Shown: positions 57,667 through 64,000 of the stretch, piece by piece
Numbering within the stretch: position 1 is the stretch's first letter
Layout: each line of letters begins with the position of its first letter
Assembly (NCBI RefSeq): GCF_025602895.1
Contig: NW_026516274.1
Location: forward strand, 168,856-232,855
Length of the DNA: 64,000 nt
Reading direction: 5' to 3'
DNA from: Polychytrium aggregatum
Taxonomy: Eukaryota > Chytridiomycota > Chytridiomycetes > Polychytriales
Program-made: the position numbers and the translations under genes
The notes under the pieces: generated by a model
Database searches by the model: none
What the model was told of the DNA's origin: nothing
The model's input: only the letters and a program-made list of their open reading frames with translations

Positions 57667-58715
57667 ATGAACCTGAGGGACGCCGACACCGGCAAGCTCG
57701 TTTGGGACTCTGGCGACTGGTAAGCAGCCGTAATCATTCCGGCTGAGTGTGATATTGTGTCATTTCACTCACGTTCGCACGCCTTGTGCTTGTGTCCGCT
57801 CGCCTGATATCCATAGGGCTGCGTTGCAAGCCAATGCTCAGGGCATCGTTGAAGGTACCGGACAGATGGTCTATCGCCCACACATCCATATACATCTGCA
57901 TCTGCGACAGGGGAGGAGGCCCTATGCTGGAGGCTGCTGCATCCTCTGCGCCTTCCACTTCTGAACCCACTCTCGTTGACTCAGCACATGTCCCAAAATC
58001 GGTGCTGAAATGCAAGGCCGTGGCAAGGGAGCTGGATTTCACAAGCGAGGATCTTATCGATCAGCTCAGAGTCGAGCAGCGCGTGCTTGTCCACGGCGAC
58101 AGCGTTGAGGGTAAGAGCAATCCTCGGCTATCGAGGCACCTGGTATTGAACAGCGCATTCAAGGTATCGGCCAGCAAGATCTACCCATCCAGCTGCTTGC
58201 CTGGCCGACGCCTGTGCCGGGCCTCCGAAGGACGCATCGCCGCTCGCTCGCTCGAGTTGACAGACACGTTCTGGCCCTTCTTGTTTCGCCGCAATGCAGA
58301 TTGGAACTTTTCCTTTGGATTTGTTATTCCGGGATCGACCAACACCTGGCAGACGGTCCTGAGTGCCGCCGAGGAGAGTGAGATGATTCCGGCTGAGATC
58401 CTCAGGCAAGTCGATGGCCTCGCTGGTCTCGTTTCGGGGTTCTATCCCCCATCTGAGATCGCTGGGAATGGGAATGGGAATGGGATTGGGATTTGGGATT
58501 GGGGGCCGATTCGCCGTCTTGTCTTGGCTCGAGTGGTTGTGGATGCACAAGATACGACAAGGGTTTCGCTTTCTGACTCGTACGGGTCACCTTTTATGTC
58601 CGGGATCTCGTCCATGGTCTGATGGCGCTGCAGCGGAAACACGATCATCGAGACGGCGTTTTTTGATGGCGATAAGGCGATATGCCGGCTGAGTGTCCGG
58701 GTTTACTACGAATGA
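57667..58715 (+). CDS. PDE6D: PDE6-delta / prenyl-binding protein (GMP-PDE delta family)
   Basis: Four exons, 57667-57719, 57911-58110, 58300-58405 and 58634-58715, give 146 residues (human PDE6D has 150). Conserved pieces: MNLRDADTGKLVWDSGDW, VPKSVLKCKAVARELDF, LRVEQRVLVHGDSVEDWNFS, FGFVIPGSTNTWQTVL, ESEMIPAEILSGNTIIETAF and the final VRVYYE. The fold is an immunoglobulin-like sandwich that solubilises prenylated cargo and delivers it to cilia or membranes under Arl2/Arl3 control. Intron 3 starts GC (CTCAG|GCAAGT), and only this splice rebuilds the conserved SGNTIIET. The homologue often has about 18 more residues before MNLRD, so an upstream exon is possible. The gene fits a flagellated organism. 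Confidence 0.93.
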
Positions 58716-59138
58716 GAGAGACGACACCCACACTCAGCCCACGGCCGTCATTCAGAGATCCACAAGTCCTGTTGCCCCCCCCCATATTACCCGCTCACCA
58801 CCAGTCGCTCGGTCCATTTCAGCGCGATACCAGGTACAGCAAATACAGAGACCTATTGATTTCATCCAAAGCATAGATACACATCGATCACACAGAGCAG
58901 AGCAGCGAGCGGGGTGATACAGCTGCGGCAACAGTGAGATAGCAGGATGGTGTCGGCGGGGGTAGAGGTGTACTGATATATATCGGGGAGGGAGGGGAGG
59001 CAGTTGGTTGGAGTAGAGAGTAGTGTGGCATTGTGGCTTTGTAGGTGATAGCGACATCATCGGCAGCAGGGGCATCATCGACAAAGGGAGCGTCACCACT
59101 ACCGATTCACCCTCGGGGCTTCGGGGATGGGAGGCCAT
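58716..59138. other. Convergent intergenic region
   Basis: 3' flanks of PDE6-delta (plus) and the phosphoesterase gene (minus). No gene; some GGGGAGG-rich sequence. Confidence 0.5.
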
Positions 59139-61004
59139 TTAGGGGGTCTTGCCAGCAAGAAGCGACTCGGCGATGGTGATGATCTCGGTCCACTGGCCCT
59201 CGGCATCCTTGACAAAGTTCTGAGGGCTGACCTTGGGCGGGTTGGGAAGAGTGGCAGGGCAGTCGGTGCGGGGGGCGCTGAGCTCGTTGGTGATAAAGTC
59301 GAAAGGAGCGGCCCAGGCATCACGGGCGGTCAAGAAGCCGTTCAGGTTGAAGTACTTGTTCAGGGTGGCAGGGAGCGACGAGTGCTCAAACTGCGAGTCG
59401 GGAGTGGGGCCGTTCTGCGGGTAGGAGACAACGCGGCCCTTCTTGATCCAGGGGGAGATCATGATCGTGGGAACGCGGACGCCGAGCCGGTCGAAGCGGA
59501 AGAAGGTCGAGCTGTTGGAGACATTGTCGGGGCTAGGGACGTTCTTGGTGGGGGGAGGAACGTGGTCCCAAAAACCACCGTGCTCGTCGTAGGTGATGAT
59601 GAAGAGGGTCTGCTTCCACTGAGGAGAGGCACGGAGGGCCTCATAGACGTTCTTGACGAGGAGCTCACCCAGGGCGACATCGTGCGGGGGATGGTTGTCG
59701 TTGGCATTCACGCCGGGCAGCGAGAGGAGGATAGGGTCGATGTACGAGAAGGCCGGGAGGTTGCCTTCACGAGCGTCGTCATAGAAGCTGGACATGGGGC
59801 GGATCTTGAAGAGGATGTCGATGATGTTGCGGACGTCCTTGAAGACCAGCGAGGTGGGGAACTGGCCGTAGTAGTTCTTCCAGGAGACGCTGTTGTCCTG
59901 GAGATGGCCAAAGATGGACTTTTGGGGGAAGCCCTCGGCAATCTGCTTGGCGTCGTTGAAGTACATGCCCTGGGAGGTTCCCGAGGTCAGGAAGAGACGG
60001 TTGGGGAAGGTGGGGCTGCAGCACAAAGGGCAGTGTGGGGGCGATGTGTGAGAACGAAGCCGATCGTCAGTTGTGTTGGGATGCAAGACAGTTCCCGCCA
60101 AGCCAGCACACCCGCCAATCCACTAAACACACTTACCCAGGGACGGCAGCGAACCACTTGTCAAAGACGGCGTATTCGTTAGCCAGGGTAAAGGTGATCG
60201 GCAGGGCCGAGGTGTTGTAGCCATCCATGGCCATGTGGAGGATCGAGGGATCGGTGCTGTTCCACTCGATCGAGTTGGCTGTGAAGCAAGGATCCGACTG
60301 CAATCAGTCACTGGCGCCTGCCATTGGCAATTCGAAAGAGCGCCGATGCGAACGACCGACCAAACGAGCGGGCGACTCACCATCCACAAAACCGCTCATG
60401 GTCGCGGGGTTGGGTCCGGGGTTCATGGTGTTGGCACCGAGACCGTACAGCTCGGTGGTGACGCCGGCAACGGAGTGGTCAGGAGACTGCTGGATGTAAG
60501 AAGCGTTGGGCAGAGCATCGATAACCATGCCGTTCTGGGAGAGGACGTTGTGGGCGCCGGCGGGTACACCGTCGACGGCGACATCCTGGCGGGTTTTGGC
60601 CCACCAGCCCAAGAGATGGTCGAACGAGCGGTTCTCCATGCTGTGGGGGTTTATGCAGACAGTGATGGAAGTGCTGTGTCAGCGCTCGGCCAGCATCTGT
60701 TGCCAAACGGTGCAGATCTTGGACATCAACCGGCCGACTGCAATGTCCGACTTGCTTACCACAGGACGACGACATTCTGAGGATGGGTTGTGATAGAGGA
60801 GGGGAGCAGCAGATCGAGTGGTGTGGATTAGATCGTGAGCCCATACATCATGGGAGCCGACAGGTGGGACACACGCCATGACACAGGCCGTCACAATCGA
60901 CATCGCCGATCGTCAACCTTGATTCTGCTGTCGGCGTAGACAGTGGCGCTGCCGGACAGGTACACGGCTCCGAGGGCCAGGACGGGAACGAGAGAGAACT
61001 TCAT
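59139..61004 (-). CDS. Secreted phosphoesterase / phospholipase C family protein
   Basis: Five exons on the minus strand, 61004-60918, 60776-60760, 60640-60381, 60278-60137 and 60015-59139, give 460 residues in phase throughout. Exon 1 encodes a signal peptide (MKFSLVPVLALGAVYLSGSA). Exon 2 is only 17 nt and supplies NVVVL before the active-site block MENRSFDHLLGWW at the start of exon 3. Later motifs: FAAVPGPTFPNRLFLTSGTS, FIITYDEHGGFWDHVPPP (metal-binding Asp/Glu/His), RLGVRVPTIMISPWIKKG and FEHSSLPATLNKYF. These define the family of bacterial non-specific phospholipases C and fungal acid phosphatases. It probably acts outside the cell to release phosphate from phospholipids or phosphomonoesters. 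Exact substrate cannot be told from sequence. Confidence 0.92.
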
Positions 61005-63138
61005 GGCGTCCGAGATTCAGGCGACTTGCTAGAGATCGCGGGGGTCGGGCTCCGAGGCTGGGTCTCTGGGTGTGTCGGCCGAAAGGGGAGGCTCCGACCG
61101 TCGAGGTATTTATGTTCCAGCCCGGATGGAGGGTCGAGCCCGGTGGGAACGGAAGCATCCTTTGTGGTGGTGGAGGTGGACGAAGGAGGGGACATGGCCC
61201 GGGCACAGCGAACGATGGTGGATTGGAATCGCACGCGACGGGGAGGGGCCGACAAGACGCCGAGGGAATGCATGCGGGCCAGCAAAGATGCAAGCAGCAC
61301 TGGCGGTGTACGATTCCGCAAAGGCGCGGGAAAACAGCAAGGCAAGGGGGGGAAGAACCGATTTCATGTGAAGCACGAGAGCGCCGCTGACACAGCCCCG
61401 TAACGGGTGTCTCGCAGCAGCACTTTCGAAGAACAGCACAACCAGTGGAGAGACGTGCGCCGGCCCAGAGCAGAGCCTCGGCAAGATGGAAAGCATGCGG
61501 CAGGCGGGGCTGAGAGCCAGCCGGAATGGACCTGGCGACGAGGGAGAAGCATGAAAGCAGGCGCCTGAATGGAGCCAGAGGCGCACGGCCGTAGCACTGC
61601 CGAGGGGACCGACTTGCCACAGCACGGACCCAGAGCGAACCCATGAAACCGGTCATCTGCCGTGTTGGGCACAGGGGTCCCAGCGCCGTTGCTGGAGCTG
61701 TGCAGCTGGTGCGCTGGGCAATCGACCGCCACCGACCATGGGATGGACAGGCGCTCAAGCATGCTGTCGACAGGACGCAATTCGTGCTCGGCAGCGATAC
61801 AGGGCGACCACAATTCGTGCCTGGGAGGGCCGTGGGAGAGCCAAGCTTCGATTCGATCGTCTGCGAACAATGTCACTCGGAATGGGTGCTTCCGACGATG
61901 CAAGGCTCTTTTAAAGACACACTCTGAAGATCCCCGCTTTGCTGGTCATGTACGACCTCGGCGAACTGCTGCCCAGCACCAAAGATCGCACCCATCCAAG
62001 CACGCATGCGAGCAAACGAAAGCACGCGGCCGGCAACAGCTGGGTGGCTCTCTCAAAGCCACCACCGCGTGCGATCGATGCGCTCGGTGCATATGGACCT
62101 TGAGCCAGGTGGCGCATCGCCGGTGCCCCAGTCGTAAATTGCGCTTGGATTGATTGGGAAGAAGCAGTCTTTGTGGGCTACGGAGGCATGCGATTCGCGG
62201 ATGTCGATCCGCAGGTCGCAGTGGCATCATGAACACGCGGCACTGTTCCCGAGCGACAGGATGGGCAGATTTGCAGCATCCAGTACTGGCTGGTGCTGCT
62301 CGCATCTGCGTTGCGGATCAGAGGAACGGTTTGTTGCCCCTGAAAGCGGGGGTTGCTGAGATGACGAACGACGCAACAGCGACCGCCACCGCAGAGCGAT
62401 CACTGCAGGAAGAATAGACGCCAGAGCCTGCGATCGAGCTTCGTCGAGGTGGGGAGCAGTTGCGGTCGCCCATAACCGAATCTCCATCGTCGCCACAAAC
62501 ATGACCTGCGTAACAGACATGACCTGCGCCGCCGATTACAAGCAACAGGCTGGTCTCTCGGGAATCGCATGGCTGCATCGCAGAGATCGCAGGTGCTATG
62601 GGCTTCTGACGTCAGTGATGATTTGTCATGTATATTTAGGGTCTAGCAGAAGACAAGCATCGACGCTGGCCATAAACACAGGATGGGTTCCGGTTCAATC
62701 TGCACACCCTAACAGCTGCGACATGGAGATGGAAGCGAGGCAAAGGAGAAACGAGCAAGTGAAGAAGAGGAAGAAGAAGAAAAAGTACCAACATAAACGG
62801 TAAGATGGAAAGCGGGTGAGAAAATTACAGGCGATCCAAAAAAGGGATACCCTTGATTTTGACCATTGATCAAATAATTATTACCCGATACCATCGCGCG
62901 CTGGCCATGACCGTTCGCCAGTGTGTCCAAGAGCACCATTCACCGCTGGCACTCCGAGACCAGCGCAGGTCGATTGTGGAGACCGGAGAGCGACCGGTGG
63001 TCTTCACTCGGAGGCTGCCAAAGTGATCTCAGTTATTTCTTATGGCATAGTTGGACGCATGCCATCACAGACTACGCTGGCATATGGGTTGTGGGCAAGT
63101 GTCCCATTCCCCCCCCCTGAGTAAAGTGTAGGGATCAA
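61005..63138. other. Intergenic region with a dispersed repeat
   Basis: About 2.1 kb. No supported gene on either strand. A duplicated CATGACCTGCG (62503 and 62519) and a purine-rich GAAGAGGAAGAAG stretch (about 62762-62785) are present. The right end carries the second copy of the dispersed repeat. Confidence 0.5.
62960..63110. repeat. Dispersed repeat, copy 2
   Basis: Corresponds to 23335-23470 with shared blocks in the same order (GCAGGTCGATTGTGG, GGAGAGCGACC, TTCACT, AGGCTGCC, GTGATCT, ATGCCATC, GTG(T)CCCATT). Ends just before the 3' end of the second PKA gene. Confidence 0.55.
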
Positions 63139-63905
63139 TCAAAAATCGACAAACTGAGACTCATAGACATCCTCGACGTCGCGGCCGTACTCCTCAAAGT
63201 CCTCGTCGTAAATGTCAAAGTTAGAGGTGTCGTCGCTGCCCTTGACCGGCGGGATGTACGGAGCCGGGAGCTTGCGCTGGGCAAGACGCTTCCAGTCCAG
63301 GTTCATGAACCACTTGTGGTTCTTGATGTCGTTGACGCCACCGTGCAGGTTGCCGTAGCGCTTGCTGAGGTTGATCTGCAGCAGCCGCTTGACCAGGTCC
63401 TTGGCGTTGGGCTCGAAGGTGAGCGGGAAACGGATCTTGCCGATGAGGATCTTTTCGTACAGCTTGAACGGATCGTCATCGAAAAAGGGCGGGTGGCCAG
63501 CAAGCATCTATCCGATAACGACGGCGATTGTGGAGCGGCAAAAAGAAGAATCCGGGGGTGGTAAGTGGCGATCCTCGCAGGGCTGCGCTGGTTCACACCA
63601 GTGCGGGGTGAGCAAGAGCCTACCTCGTAGATCAAGTGCCCAGCGACCACCAGTCGATAGCCTTGCCGTAGCCTTTGCTCAGAATCAGCTCCGGCGCCAA
63701 GTACTCGGGGTGCCGCAAGTGTCCAGGTCACATTGTCCGGGATGTACTTTGCGAATCCACAGTCGGGATTTTGACGTGGCCCTCCGAGTCCAGCAGGATG
63801 TTCTCGGGCTTGAGATCGCGAATAGACAATGTCATGCTTGTGGATGTATTCAAAGGCCAGGGTGATCTCGGCAGCGTAGAACTTTGCGACGGACGGAGGC
63901 AGTTT
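63139..63905 (-). pseudogene. Second PKA catalytic subunit gene, 3' part, with clustered one-base indels
   Basis: The last exon (63507-63139) is intact and encodes [40 protein letters not shown] and an end DVYESQFVDF, clearly a PKA catalytic C-lobe and tail like the gene at 52999. The exon upstream (about 63905-63625) encodes [42 protein letters not shown] and [11 protein letters not shown], but only across several frames. One extra base follows VY before RDLKPEN; single bases are missing before the D(C)G motif, in TLCGTP (two places) and in LGxLIYE; the acceptor AG before KLPPSV appears as AA. Intron positions match the intact paralogue. Because the protein is otherwise conserved, sequencing or assembly error is as likely as real decay. 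Earlier exons lie beyond the window. Confidence 0.85.
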
Positions 63906-64000
63906 TGCGGGCAGATGGATGTGAAGGTAAGCGAATGTCACTGGCAGTCGGACAGGACAGCCGGACGGAGCAATGCAATGCGGTGGCGGCTTTGGCTGCA

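Noticed and set aside
1-64000. CRISPR arrays, bacterial operons, tRNA and rRNA genes
   Set aside because: No spaced direct repeats of CRISPR type, no ribosome-binding sites or operon spacing, no cloverleaf or rRNA-like sequence was found by reading; the DNA is eukaryotic.

Overview
The window is nuclear DNA of a GC-rich, intron-containing fungus, most likely a zoosporic (chytrid-type) lineage. The genes are fungal or opisthokont: a Nup155/Nup170 nucleoporin, verprolin, URM1, the mitochondrial ribosome factor RSM22, an EF-hand MscS channel and PKA catalytic subunits. Most are split by short GT-AG introns, and at least two introns are GC-AG. A PDE6-delta prenyl-binding protein (a ciliary trafficking factor) and a TmcB/TmcC-like multipass receptor fit a flagellated fungus. 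The species is an inference and was not confirmed.

Layout. 1-3322 (-): Nup155/170, 3' end outside the window. 4232-4884 (+): membrane-anchored SH3 protein. 6224-8008 (+): single-pass membrane protein with a long disordered tail. 8912-17029 (+): hexokinase gene split in a coding exon by an apparently intact 5467-bp Ty3/gypsy chromovirus (10978-16444). Its two 309-bp LTRs look identical, it has a 5-bp target duplication, and gag-pol is joined by a textbook -1 frameshift site. 19504-21067 (+): GPI-type wall protein with Ser/Thr and acidic-Cys repeats. 22374-23176 (+): secreted protein with a Cys-rich end. 23850-27247 (+): RSM22. 27726-29109 (-): verprolin. 29610-34143 (-): EF-hand MscS channel. 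34651-35543 (+): URM1. 36590-39210 (-): disordered protein. 39850-40395 (-): DUF6729-like relic. 41725-46549 (+): TmcB-like receptor, followed 0.1 kb later, and joinable in frame across a good intron, by an amino-acid permease (46643-48820). 49252-52012 (-): seven-repeat WD40 protein. 52999-56232 (+): PKA catalytic subunit with a very long N-terminal extension. 57667-58715 (+): PDE6-delta. 59139-61004 (-): secreted phosphoesterase/phospholipase C. 63139-63905 (-): second PKA catalytic gene, damaged by a cluster of one-base indels.

Themes. Several neighbours belong to nutrient sensing and signalling (hexokinase, two PKA catalytic genes, a possible receptor-permease fusion, a Ca2+-responsive mechanosensitive channel), but nothing shows that they are co-regulated. 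The strongest observations are the young retrotransposon in hexokinase, its frameshift element, and the possible TmcB-permease fusion. Exon limits were placed by reading frame, splice consensus and recalled family conservation. Genes with many introns (MscS, WD40, TmcB, the 36-39 kb gene) have uncertain 5' ends.
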